Positions 42,990 through 51,255 of a stretch of 64,000 bases of DNA are shown piece by piece. Position 1 is the stretch's first letter, and the number at the start of each line of letters is the position of its first letter. This DNA is from Arthrobacter frigidicola. GTDB lineage: Bacteria; Actinomycetota; Actinomycetes; Actinomycetales; Micrococcaceae. Under the pieces are notes generated by a model, which was not told where the DNA came from, searched no databases, and saw nothing but the letters and a program-made list of their open reading frames with translations. The stretch spans positions 124,001 to 188,000 of the forward strand of contig QZVU01000003.1 of assembly GCA_003602285.1 (NCBI GenBank), read 5' to 3'. The translations under genes were made by a program, and so were the position numbers.

Positions 42990-44306
42990 CTAGCTTCCCT
43001 TCGCCGCACGGAAGCCGGCGTCGAGGTCGGCCAGGATGTCCTGGAGGTTCTCGAGCCCGACGGCCAGGCGCACCAGGCCCGGGCGCACTCCCGCGGCAAG
43101 CTGGGCTTCGGCGCCGAGCTGGCTGTGGGTCGTGGAGGCGGGGTGGATCACCAGGGAGCGGACATCACCGACATTGGCCACGTGGGAGTGCAGTTCGAGG
43201 CCGTCGACGAAGCGCCTGCCGGCTTCGATCCCGCCGGCGATATCGAAGGACACGATGGCGCCGGTACCGTTCGGCCCGTACTTCAGCCCGCGCTCGTACC
43301 AGGGGCTCGAGGGCAGGCCGGCGTAGGCGACCGATTCGACGTCGTCGTGGAGTTCGAGCCATTCCGCCACGGCGCGGGCGTTGGCGATGTGGCGCTCCAT
43401 CCGCAGACTGAGCGTCTCGAGGCCCTGGGCGATTAGGAAGGCGTTGAACGGGGAGATTGCGGACCCGAGGTCGCGCAGCAGCTGGACGCGGGCCTTGAGG
43501 ATGAAGGCGAGGTTCGCCCCCAGTGCGCTGCCCACACCGAGGTCCCTGGCGTACACCAGGCCGGAGTAGCTCTCGTCGGGGGTGTTGAAGCCCGGGAACC
43601 TTTCCGGGTCGCGGCCGTAGTCGAAGCGGCCCGAGTCGACGATGACGCCGCCGATGGCGGTGCCGTGGCCACCAAGGTACTTGGTGGCGGAGTGCACGAC
43701 GATGTCGGCGCCCCACTCGATGGGGCGGATGAGGTACGGCGTGGACACCGTCGCATCGGCGATCAGGGGGATGCCGTGTTCGTGGGCGATCGCGCTGATC
43801 CCCTCAAGATCGAGCACGTCCTGGCGGGGGTTCGAGACGACCTCCCCGAAGAACGCCTTGGTATTGGGCCGGACGGCGGCGCGCCACTGCCCAAGGTCGT
43901 CGGGGTTCTCCACGAAGGTGGTTTCGATGCCGAACTTCCTCAGGGTGTGCCGGAAGAGGTTGTAGGTGCCCCCGTAGAGGCTCGGGCTTGCGACGATGTG
44001 GTCGCCCGCCTCGGCAAGGTTGAGGATCGCGTAGGTTTCGGCCGCCTGCCCCGAGGCGAGCAGCAGGGCGCCCACCCCGCCGTCGAGCGAGGCGATGCGG
44101 GCTTCGACGACCTCCTGGGTCGGATTGCCGATGCGCGTGTAGATCGGGGCGAGCTCGGTCAGCGCGAACCGGTCGGCCGCGCTCTGGGTGCTCGGGAACA
44201 CGAAGGACGTGCTCTGGTAGATGGGCAGCGCCCGTGCCCCCGTGGCGGCGTCGGGCGTCTGCCCCGCGTGGATCTGGCGGGTTTCGAAGGACCAGTTGCT
44301 GGACAT
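42990..44306 (-). CDS. metY: O-acetylhomoserine aminocarboxypropyltransferase/cysteine synthase
   Basis: 438 aa from ATG 44306; the frame stays open to 44465 but the upstream part is the riboswitch. PLP enzyme that makes homocysteine from O-acetylhomoserine and sulfide. Marks: TRQIHAGQTPDAATGARALP near residue 9, and the PLP Lys in VVHSATKYLGGHGTAIGG near 211. It supports direct sulfhydrylation together with metX downstream. Confidence 0.95.
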   Translation of the reverse strand: MSSNWSFETRQIHAGQTPDAATGARALPIYQSTSFVFPSTQSAADRFALTELAPIYTRIGNPTQEVVEARIASLDGGVGALLLASGQAAETYAILNLAEAGDHIVASPSLYGGTYNLFRHTLRKFGIETTFVENPDDLGQWRAAVRPNTKAFFGEVVSNPRQDVLDLEGISAIAHEHGIPLIADATVSTPYLIRPIEWGADIVVHSATKYLGGHGTAIGGVIVDSGRFDYGRDPERFPGFNTPDESYSGLVYARDLGVGSALGANLAFILKARVQLLRDLGSAISPFNAFLIAQGLETLSLRMERHIANARAVAEWLELHDDVESVAYAGLPSSPWYERGLKYGPNGTGAIVSFDIAGGIEAGRRFVDGLELHSHVANVGDVRSLVIHPASTTHSQLGAEAQLAAGVRPGLVRLAVGLENLQDILADLDAGFRAAKGS

Positions 44307-44390
44307 GGCATTCCCTGTCGATGAAGGGGCCCGTCCGCCGCCGGAAACCGCCGGCGGGGACCCGCGCTTGCGCAGCGCCGTGTGGCGCTC

Positions 44391-44475
44391 CGCCAGGTCT
44401 TCACCCGGGGCACCCCGCCGCGGTGGAGGGTTGCCGGCCAGCAAGCCGGGGCTGTGTGCTGGCACTCATGACCTT
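44391..44475 (-). promoter_or_regulatory. SAM-IV-type riboswitch upstream of metY
   Basis: On minus, the leader begins with GGTCATGAGTGCCAGC (44473 downward), followed by CCCCGGCTTGCTGGCCGGCA and the core ACCCTCC, then GGGGTGCCCCGGGTGAAGACC (end about 44396). GGTC and GACC close the outer stem. Sequence and gene context match the actinobacterial SAM-IV/SAM-I-IV riboswitch class, which shuts off methionine genes when S-adenosylmethionine is high. About 85 bases then separate it from the metY start, room for the expression platform. Confidence 0.85.
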
Positions 44476-44530
44476 TTCCCCATGAAAGCCGAAACCCGCG
44501 GCCGGGGGCAATTTGTGACTCTCCGTTAAG

Positions 44531-44547
44531 TAAGGTGAGCCTAAGTC
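44531..44547. promoter_or_regulatory. DtxR/IdeR-like box (TAAGGTGAGCCTAAGTC)
   Basis: Matches the central part of the DtxR-type iron box (TTAGGTTAGCCTAACCT) at 12 of 17 positions. It lies 34 bp upstream of the VOC gene and about 55 bp beyond the riboswitch, in the divergent promoter region. Could be chance; weak. Confidence 0.3.
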
Positions 44548-44580
44548 GAGACGCGGATCACAAAGTGCCACTATGTAGCC

Positions 44581-45222
44581 ATGCGCCTGGACCATGTATC
44601 TTATGCCTGCGAACCCGACGGACTGGCCGCCACCGCGGACCGGATTTCCTCAGCTTTGGGCGTCGAAGCGGTTAAGGGTGGTGTGCACCCCCGTTTCGGG
44701 ACCCGGAACATGATTGTGCCGCTGGCCAACGGCCAGTATGTCGAGGTGGTTGAGGTCCTCGACCACCCCGCGTCCATCAAGGCCCCGTTCGGCCAGGCCG
44801 TGCGTGCCCGCTCCGAGGCCGGTGGCGGCTGGATGGGCTGGGTCGTGGCGGTCGACGACCTCACGCCCTTCGAAGAACGCCTTGGGCGCCAGTCGGTCCC
44901 GGGCAACCGGAAGTTCCCCGACGGCCAGGAGCTCACCTGGCAGCAGATCGGCATCAAGGGCCTGATCTCCGACCCCCAGGTTCCGTACCTGCTGCGGTGG
45001 GACGACGGGACCGAGGCGCTTCACCCCTCCAACGCCCGCCCGTCGACGGTGCGCCTCGATTCCCTGACCATCGCCGGATCATGCGCGCGGGTCACCGAAT
45101 GGCTTGGCACTCCCGTCGAGGCGCCCCTGGGGGAGGTCTCCGTGAAGTGGATCGCCCCGAATGGAACGCCGGGACTCATGTCGGTCACCTTCGACACCGG
45201 CAACGGCAAGATCGAAATCTAG
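44581..45222 (+). CDS. VOC-family (glyoxalase-like) protein
   Basis: 213 aa. Starts MRLDHVSYACEPDGLAATAD, a typical first VOC beta-alpha-beta unit, and shows a second half from about residue 120. It matches the Glyoxalase_3-type domain found as stand-alone proteins. Metal ligands are not obvious, so activity is uncertain. The mRNA may be near-leaderless; no Shine-Dalgarno is seen. Confidence 0.78.
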   Translation: MRLDHVSYACEPDGLAATADRISSALGVEAVKGGVHPRFGTRNMIVPLANGQYVEVVEVLDHPASIKAPFGQAVRARSEAGGGWMGWVVAVDDLTPFEERLGRQSVPGNRKFPDGQELTWQQIGIKGLISDPQVPYLLRWDDGTEALHPSNARPSTVRLDSLTIAGSCARVTEWLGTPVEAPLGEVSVKWIAPNGTPGLMSVTFDTGNGKIEI

Positions 45223-45254
45223 CCCGCGCCGGGAAACGCCGTCCGGGGAACGCT

Positions 45255-46016
45255 GTGGTCGCACGGCTCGCTGTGGTGGTCCCGGTGTTCAACGAGCCCT
45301 CCATCGGCAGGACCCTTGAGGGGCTCTACCGCCAGCAGCACCGGGACGGTGTCTCCGTCTACGTCGTCGACAACGCATCGACCGACGATACGCGCGCGCG
45401 GATCGCCTCCTTCCTTGCCGGCCGCGACGGCTTTCCGCTGACGGTCCTCGAGGAGCCCGTGAAGGGCACCGGGGCGGCCAGCGATACCGGCTTCCGCCGC
45501 GCCATCACCGACGGCTTCGCCCTGGTGTGCCGGACCGACGGAGACAGCGTTCCGCGGCCGGACTGGACCGGGCGGATCCTTGCCGGCTTCGCGGCCCGCC
45601 CGGGCCTTGCACTGCTGGGCGGCAGGAGCGTGCCACTCGACGACGCCTACCGCCGCGCCGGGGACGCCCTGGTGATTCCCGCCGCCTTCCTTGTCCTGCG
45701 CGCAGCGCTGGCCGCCGGCCACTTCGACCGCAGCTACCTGAGGCTCGTCGCCGGACACAACCTCGCAACCCGCGCCGCCGCCTACGAGCAGGTGGGGGGA
45801 TTTCCGCGCACCTCGATCGCCGAGCGCGATGAGGACATCGAGTACACCCTGCGCGTTGCGCGGACGCTGGGCAGGGCGGCCGTTCGAATCGACCGCGGCC
45901 TCGTCGTGGCCACCTCCATGCGCAGGATCCGCGCCTACGGGCCGGCGCGGGCGGCGGTCCACCAGCTGCTGCCCGGCCTGCGGGGCACGCTGGGCAGGGA
46001 TGCCGACATCCGCTGA
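45255..46016 (+). CDS. GT2-family glycosyltransferase
   Basis: 253 aa from GTG 45255 with GGGGA six bases upstream. GT-A fold: VVVPVFNEPSIGRTLEGL near residue 6, VDNASTDDTRARI near 37, metal/nucleotide motif TDGDSVPRPDW near 97, and AERDEDIEYTLRVART near 192. No membrane segment, so it may work with lipid acceptors at the membrane surface or on a soluble one. Follows the VOC gene by 32 bp. Confidence 0.85.
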   Translation: MVARLAVVVPVFNEPSIGRTLEGLYRQQHRDGVSVYVVDNASTDDTRARIASFLAGRDGFPLTVLEEPVKGTGAASDTGFRRAITDGFALVCRTDGDSVPRPDWTGRILAGFAARPGLALLGGRSVPLDDAYRRAGDALVIPAAFLVLRAALAAGHFDRSYLRLVAGHNLATRAAAYEQVGGFPRTSIAERDEDIEYTLRVARTLGRAAVRIDRGLVVATSMRRIRAYGPARAAVHQLLPGLRGTLGRDADIR

Positions 46017-46222
46017 CGGCTCCGTCCGCGCGGCAGCCTCCGCTGGCCGGCGGGCCGGACGGGCAGCTGGAACGCGGTCGGGGCGCTTCCCGTCCTGACG
46101 GGAAGCAGGCGTGTCAAGGCAACCGGAGCACCGAAATATCCGCCCGGGGGACTGCCGGGACTGGTTTAGTGGAAAGTGGCGCCGAAGTTGTCAAGCAGCG
46201 AGCAGTCTGCGGGGTCGGGAGT

Positions 46223-46258
46223 GGTTGCAGGGCCCTTGCCCTGCAACCGTTCTCTTTA
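46223..46258 (+). terminator. Intrinsic terminator on the plus strand
   Basis: Perfect 10-bp stem GGTTGCAGGG (46223-46232) / CCCTGCAACC (46239-46248), six-base loop, followed by GTTCTCTTT. It is over 200 bp after the GT2 stop, so it either ends a long 3' UTR or a separate short transcript. No gene is visible in 46017-46222. Confidence 0.75.
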
Positions 46259-46297
46259 AGGCAGGTGTTCCCGCCTCGACCCGCTCAATCCGGTCCG

Positions 46298-47080
46298 CTA
46301 GTCCCCGATGCCGATCGCCGGACCGAGCAGGGCGAAGCCGACGAAGCCGGTGATGTCGAGCGCCGCGTGGGCGATGACCAGCGGCATCACCCGGCCGGTG
46401 CGCAGGTAGGCATAGCCGAAGACCAGGCCCAGGATCACATTGCCCACGAACGGCCCGATGCCCTGGTAGAGGTGGTAGCTGCCGCGCAGCAGCGCGCTGG
46501 TGATGAGGACGGCCGGGACGGACCAGCCCAGCCGGCGCAGCCGCTCGAACAGATACCCGACCACGAGGACCTCCTCGAGCACCGCGTGGCGCAGGGCCGA
46601 CAGCACGAGCACGGGCACCGTCCACCAGTAGTCATCGAGGGCCGCCGGGACAATGGCGGTGGTGATGCCGAGCGCGCGTCCGGCGGCGTAGACGCCGAGG
46701 GTTCCCACCCCCATGGCCACCGCCAGGCCGAGCCCGAGGCCGAAATCCAGGGCGGGGCGTTCGAAGGTGAAGCCGATCCGCCGGAACGCCGAGGCCCCGC
46801 CGGCGCTCAGCAGGAACAGGGCGAGGGCGACCGGGACGAGGGCGAAGAAGATCCCGAGCAGCTGGTACGCCAGGTCGAAGTACTGCCGGTCGTTGAGCAC
46901 GGGGTTGAGGGTGGTGGTCTGGCCGGCGAGCGGACCGGAGGTCGCCTTGTCCAGCAGCCGCACCACCGCGTACACGCCCGACTGTCCGAGGGAAAGTCCC
47001 ATCACGATCAGGATTTCCGCGGTGATCCGCCGCCGCTCCCGCAGTGCCGGCGGGTGGACGGTGGGTGAGAGAGAGCGCAT
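46298..47080 (-). CDS. CPBP-family intramembrane metalloprotease
   Basis: 260 aa with about seven helices. CPBP/CAAX-protease motifs: HAVLEEVLVVGYLFERLRR (Glu-Glu and Arg) near residue 160, then RGSYHLYQGIG (His) near 195, and IAHAALDITG (His) near 238. Family members process prenylated or bacteriocin peptides or act in immunity; here no peptide gene is near. Stand-alone on minus, 42 bp beyond the hutI stop. Confidence 0.85.
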   Translation of the reverse strand: MRSLSPTVHPPALRERRRITAEILIVMGLSLGQSGVYAVVRLLDKATSGPLAGQTTTLNPVLNDRQYFDLAYQLLGIFFALVPVALALFLLSAGGASAFRRIGFTFERPALDFGLGLGLAVAMGVGTLGVYAAGRALGITTAIVPAALDDYWWTVPVLVLSALRHAVLEEVLVVGYLFERLRRLGWSVPAVLITSALLRGSYHLYQGIGPFVGNVILGLVFGYAYLRTGRVMPLVIAHAALDITGFVGFALLGPAIGIGD

Positions 47081-47122
47081 GGAGGTTATCTTTCCAGCGC
47101 CCGGCTCCGATTCCCAGCCGCC

Positions 47123-48397
47123 CTAGCCGAGCCTCACCCCGGCGCGCCAGACGGCTCCGGTCAGCGGGATGCCGGGCCGGTAGGCGAGGTGGGTGGCGGA
47201 GGGGGCGTTGAGCAGCTGCAGGTCGGCCCGGTGCCCGACGGCGAGGGAGCCCACGGCGCGCCGGCCGTCGGCATCGGCCCCGGCTTCGCGCCCGAGCGAC
47301 AGGGCACCGCCGTAGGTGGCGGCCCGGACCGCCTCCTGAACGCTCAGGCCCATCTGCAGCACGGCGGTGGTGACGCAGAACGCCATCGACGTGGTGTAGG
47401 AAGTGCCGGGGTTGCAGTTGCTGGCCAGAGCGAGCTGGACCCCGGCGTCGAGCAGCCGGCGGGCGGGCGGGAAGGGCTGTCGGGTGGAAAGGTCGCACGC
47501 CGGCAGGCAGGTCGCCACGGTGCCCCGCCCCGGTGCGGCCGCCCGCCCGGCGGGCCCGGCCTCCCCGGCGCGCGCGGGATCCCCGCCGGAGGGGTCCCCG
47601 CCGGAGGGGTCCCCGCTGGACCAGGACCCGGCGAGGGCGTCGACGTCGGCGTCGCTGAGGTGATTGACGTGGTCGACGCTCGCGGCGCCGAACTCAACGG
47701 CGAGCGCGGTTCCCTCCCCCGGGCCGAGCTGGTTGCCGTGGACCCGCAGCCCCAGCCCGGCTTCGCGGCAGGCCGTCAGTACCGCCCGGCTCTGCTCGGC
47801 GGTGAAGGCGCCCCGCTCGCAGAAGACGTCGGCCCACTGGACGTAGGGGCGGACGGCGTCGAGCATGGGACCGCAGACGAGCTCGGTGTACGCATCGGCG
47901 TCGACGCCGGCCGGCACGAGGTGCGCGCCGAGGTAGGTCACCTCGTCGACGACGCCGGCGGCGATCCGCGCGCTGCGGGCCTCGTGTTCGACGTCGAGCC
48001 CGTAGCCGGTCTTCGTTTCGAGGTAGGTGGTGCCGCCGGAGGCCGCCTCGGCTGCCCGGCCCAGCAGCAGCCGGGTCAGCTCGTAGTCCCCCGCGGCCCG
48101 CGTGGCCTCGGTGGTGACCGCGATGCCGCCGGCCTGGTATTCGGCTCCGGCCATCCGGGCTTCGAATTCGGCGGTGCGGTCGCCGGCGAAGACGAGGTGG
48201 GTGTGGCTGTCGACCCAGCCGGGCAGGCCCGCCCGGCCTTCGGCGTCGTGCACGGTATCCGCTGCCGGGGCGGCCGCGGCCGGGCCGATCCAGCTGATCC
48301 GCTCTCCCTCGAGGACGACGGCGGCGTCGGTGAGGACCCGCTGGTCGGCATCGGAGGTTGAGAGTTCACCGATATTGGTGATGAGGGTCGAGCTCAC
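47123..48397 (-). CDS. hutI: Imidazolonepropionase
   Basis: 424 aa from GTG 48397, chosen because AGGAGGA lies five bases upstream and because it overlaps the hutF stop (GTGA). Hydrolyses imidazolone propionate to N-formimidoylglutamate. Amidohydrolase metal motif WVDSHTHLVFAGDR near residue 60; VHGNQLGPGEGTALAVEFG and VDHVNHLSDADV near 195-220. A Gly/Asp/Pro/Ser-rich insert around 230-265, built from SGGDP repeats, lengthens it beyond the usual 400 or so residues. Last gene of the hut operon. Confidence 0.93.
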   Translation of the reverse strand: MSSTLITNIGELSTSDADQRVLTDAAVVLEGERISWIGPAAAAPAADTVHDAEGRAGLPGWVDSHTHLVFAGDRTAEFEARMAGAEYQAGGIAVTTEATRAAGDYELTRLLLGRAAEAASGGTTYLETKTGYGLDVEHEARSARIAAGVVDEVTYLGAHLVPAGVDADAYTELVCGPMLDAVRPYVQWADVFCERGAFTAEQSRAVLTACREAGLGLRVHGNQLGPGEGTALAVEFGAASVDHVNHLSDADVDALAGSWSSGDPSGGDPSGGDPARAGEAGPAGRAAAPGRGTVATCLPACDLSTRQPFPPARRLLDAGVQLALASNCNPGTSYTTSMAFCVTTAVLQMGLSVQEAVRAATYGGALSLGREAGADADGRRAVGSLAVGHRADLQLLNAPSATHLAYRPGIPLTGAVWRAGVRLG

Positions 48398-49923
48398 TGG
48401 ATTCCTCCTGCGTTGATGCTGCGGTCGGTGCCGCAGTCGGCGCCGATGCGGCCGCCGTCCATCCTGCCGAGGACGGCCGCCAGCAGGTCCGCGGGGTCGC
48501 CCAGGCGCAGGTGCCGCCCGCGGTGGGCGGCGGGGACCCCGCCGATGACGACGTCGGTGACGTCCTGCGCCGTGGCCGAATACACGAGCTGCTCCGGATC
48601 GCTGCCGACGGTGCGCACCGAGCGGGGGTCGATGGCCACGAGGTCGCACACGGCACCCGGCTCGAGGCCGGCCGGCGGGCGGCCCTGCGCCCGGAGCCCG
48701 CCCCCGGTTCCGGCGGCGAGCAGCCGGGCCGGGGTGAACTGCGGGCGGCCTCCCGTCGCGAGGCGTTCGCCGTGCTCCAGTGCCCGCATTTCGATCCACG
48801 GGTCGATGACGGCGTGCTGGTCGGTGCCCAGGGCAATGCGGGCGCCGGCGCGCTCCAGCCCGCCGGCGGGGCCGATCCCGTCGGCCAGGTCGGCCTCGGT
48901 GGTGGGGCACATCACCACCGTGGCTTCGGCGCCGCCGAGCAGGTCGATGTCGGCTTCCGTGAGGTGGGTGGCGTGCACCGCCGAGAGCCGGGAGGTCAGC
49001 AGTCCGGTGGAGGAGAGCAGGCCGGTGGGGGTGAGACCCGTGGCCGCGAGGCAGGCCTCGTTCTCGGCGGGCTGTTCGGAGAGGTGGATGTGGACCGGGA
49101 CCTCCGGCGGAAGGGCTCCGGCGATCTCCGCGAGGGCCTCCGGCGGGACGGCCCGCACCGAGTGCAGGGCCGCGCCGACCGTGACGGACGACGCCGGGAA
49201 GCGTTCGGCCACCGCCTCCCGGAGCGAGGCGAAACGGCGCAGCCAGCCTCCGGCGGACGCGTCGGCGAACCGGAGCTGATCCGGCCCGGGCGGAGCGCCG
49301 AAGCCCGCGCTGAGGTAGCAGGTGTCGAGAAGGGTCAGCCGGATCCCGGCGCGGACGGCCGCCCGGGCCAGGGCCAGTTCCATGGCGTGGGGCTCGTCGG
49401 CGTCGGCGCTTCCGGCCGTGTCGGAGCCCGCCGGGGCCGCCGCCGCCGGATCGAACACCATCGAATCCGGCGTCGTCCCGGCTCCGTAGGGCGAGCCGTC
49501 GGGCCGGTGGTGTACGTAGTGGAATTCGGCGACGCTGCTCCAGCCGGTGACGACCATTTCGGCAAAGACGGCGGTGGCCAGTTCTTCGTACAGCTCCGGG
49601 GTCAGCTCCCGCGCCGTGGCGTACATCGATTCGCGCCAGGTCCAGAAGCTGCCCGGGGCGCCGTTGTGGGTGCGGCCGCGCAGCACCCGGTGGAAGGCGT
49701 GGGAGTGGGCGTTGGCGGCGGCCGGGAAGACGACGCCGGGAAGCACCGTGTCCCCGGCCTGCGCTGCAACCCCCGCCTCGAGGGAGACCACCGTCCCATC
49801 CCCGGCGGGCATCACCCGGACGCCCTCGACGACGCCGCGGTCCCCCAGCCAGGCCGCCGCGCACCAGAGCGGCGCCGGAGCCGGCGTCCCGGCGCCGGCC
49901 CCGTCCGTCGAGGCGCCGCTCAC
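48394..49923 (-). CDS. hutF: Formimidoylglutamate deiminase
   Basis: 509 aa from GTG 49923, overlapping the previous stop by 4 bp (GTGA). Converts N-formimidoylglutamate to N-formylglutamate and ammonia. Amidohydrolase: NAHSHAFHRVLRG near residue 70 (first metal ligands), VHIHLSEQPAENEACL near 250, HATHLTEADIDLL near 285, and ALGTDQHAVIDPWIEMRALE near 335. Ala/Gly-rich stretches at the N-terminus and near 155 make it longer than Pseudomonas HutF. Presence of HutF implies the four-step-plus-deformylase route rather than HutG-formiminoglutamase. Confidence 0.92.
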   Translation of the reverse strand: MSGASTDGAGAGTPAPAPLWCAAAWLGDRGVVEGVRVMPAGDGTVVSLEAGVAAQAGDTVLPGVVFPAAANAHSHAFHRVLRGRTHNGAPGSFWTWRESMYATARELTPELYEELATAVFAEMVVTGWSSVAEFHYVHHRPDGSPYGAGTTPDSMVFDPAAAAPAGSDTAGSADADEPHAMELALARAAVRAGIRLTLLDTCYLSAGFGAPPGPDQLRFADASAGGWLRRFASLREAVAERFPASSVTVGAALHSVRAVPPEALAEIAGALPPEVPVHIHLSEQPAENEACLAATGLTPTGLLSSTGLLTSRLSAVHATHLTEADIDLLGGAEATVVMCPTTEADLADGIGPAGGLERAGARIALGTDQHAVIDPWIEMRALEHGERLATGGRPQFTPARLLAAGTGGGLRAQGRPPAGLEPGAVCDLVAIDPRSVRTVGSDPEQLVYSATAQDVTDVVIGGVPAAHRGRHLRLGDPADLLAAVLGRMDGGRIGADCGTDRSINAGGIQ

Positions 49924-51128
49924 AGCAGGTCCTCGAGCACGTCGGCGAGGGCGGCGGCCCCGGCGTCGGCGTCTTCCCGTTCCACATACTCCTCCGGGGA
50001 GTGGCTGACCCCGGTGGGGTTCCGCACGTACAGCATGGCCGACGGCACGACGCCGGCGAGCACCGCGGCGTCGTGGCCGGCGCCGGTGGGCAGGGACGGC
50101 GCCCCGCCGAGGGAGTTGCCGAGCCCCCGCTGCAGGGCGGGGTCGAAGGCTACGGTGCCGCTGAAGGATTCCTCGGTGAGGGTGACCGAACAGCCCTCGA
50201 AGGCGGCGGCCTTCTGCGCCTTGCCGTGGATGGTTTCGACGAGGGCGGCGGTGGCGGCGTCGTCGGGATGGCGCACGTCGAGCCAGAGGTCCACCCGGGA
50301 GGCGATCACATTGGTGCCGCCGGGCACCGGGGTCAGGCGGCCCACGGTGGCCCGGGCGCCGTCCTGGCGGCGGGCGGCCTCGCGCACCGCCAGCACGATC
50401 TGCGCTGCGGCGACCATCGGATCGGCGCGGTCGGCCATCACGGTGGTGCCGGCGTGGTTGCCCTGCCCCCGCACCGACAGCCTCCACCGCCCGTGGCCGA
50501 GGACGAAGGAGCCCACGGCGACGGCGGAGTCCAGGTCGATCAGTCCCCGCCCCTGCTCGACGTGGAGTTCGAGAAAGTCGCCGATGTTTCCCAGCGCCTC
50601 GTCGTCGCGCCCCAGCCCGGCCGGGTCGAGGCCCGCCGCGCGGGAGGCCTCGGCGAAGGTGGTTCCGTCGGCGTCGGTGAGGTTGCGGGCCCGGTCGGCG
50701 TCGATCGTGCCGGTGAGCAGGCGCGAGCCCAGGCACGCCACCCCGAAGCGCGAGCCCTCCTCCTCGGGGAAGACCGCGACCGCGAGGGAGCGGTTCGGCT
50801 GCACGCCGCGCCCGCGCAGGAGATCGACCGCGGCCAGTGCCGAGGCGACCCCGAGGGGCCCGTCGAAGGCTCCGCCGCCCGGCACGGAGTCGAGGTGGCT
50901 GCCGGTGACGAGCGATCCTCTCCGCCCGGTCCCTGGGACGTCCCACCAGGCCCACAGGATGCCGTTGCGGTCGGTTTCGACGGCCAGCCCGCGCCGGCCG
51001 GCCTCGGCCGCGAACCACTCACGCAGTTCGCTCTCCGCGCCGGAGTACACCGGGCGGGAGTACCCGCCGCGGCGGGCGTCGCGGCCGACACCGTCGATCG
51101 AGTCGAGAAGGGTTGAGACGGATTGCAT
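49920..51128 (-). CDS. M20-family amidohydrolase (allantoate/N-carbamoyl type), possible N-formylglutamate deformylase
   Basis: 402 aa from ATG 51128 with GGAGG upstream. M20 dizinc fold: VTGSHLDSVPGGGAFDGPLG near residue 75, FPEEEGSRFGVACLGSR near 115, and a dimerisation domain in the middle with VRGQGNHAGTTVM. Annotated family members cleave allantoate or N-carbamoyl amino acids. Here it lies between hutU and hutF, and the cluster has no HutG. The next substrate after HutF, N-formylglutamate, is chemically close to N-carbamoyl amino acids, so this enzyme is the likely deformylase. Inference from context. Confidence 0.88.
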   Translation of the reverse strand: MQSVSTLLDSIDGVGRDARRGGYSRPVYSGAESELREWFAAEAGRRGLAVETDRNGILWAWWDVPGTGRRGSLVTGSHLDSVPGGGAFDGPLGVASALAAVDLLRGRGVQPNRSLAVAVFPEEEGSRFGVACLGSRLLTGTIDADRARNLTDADGTTFAEASRAAGLDPAGLGRDDEALGNIGDFLELHVEQGRGLIDLDSAVAVGSFVLGHGRWRLSVRGQGNHAGTTVMADRADPMVAAAQIVLAVREAARRQDGARATVGRLTPVPGGTNVIASRVDLWLDVRHPDDAATAALVETIHGKAQKAAAFEGCSVTLTEESFSGTVAFDPALQRGLGNSLGGAPSLPTGAGHDAAVLAGVVPSAMLYVRNPTGVSHSPEEYVEREDADAGAAALADVLEDLL

Positions 51129-51255
51129 GTTGCCTCCGGGCAGAACGGCTGCGGGCGGTACGGGTGGCGGCACCGGCGGGTGCAGTGGATGCAGTGAGGT
51201 GGTGCGGTGCGGTGGCTTTGGCGGCACGCGGCGTGCCGCGGGTGGGCCCCCTCCG

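Noticed and set aside
44307-44465. N-terminal extension of metY to 44465
   Set aside because: The extension would translate the SAM riboswitch. The internal ATG 44306 begins the conserved MetY N-terminus.
47123-49987. hutI read as a 954-codon protein
   Set aside because: The upstream portion overlaps hutF in another frame. GTG 48397 has AGGAGGA upstream and begins the HutI domain.
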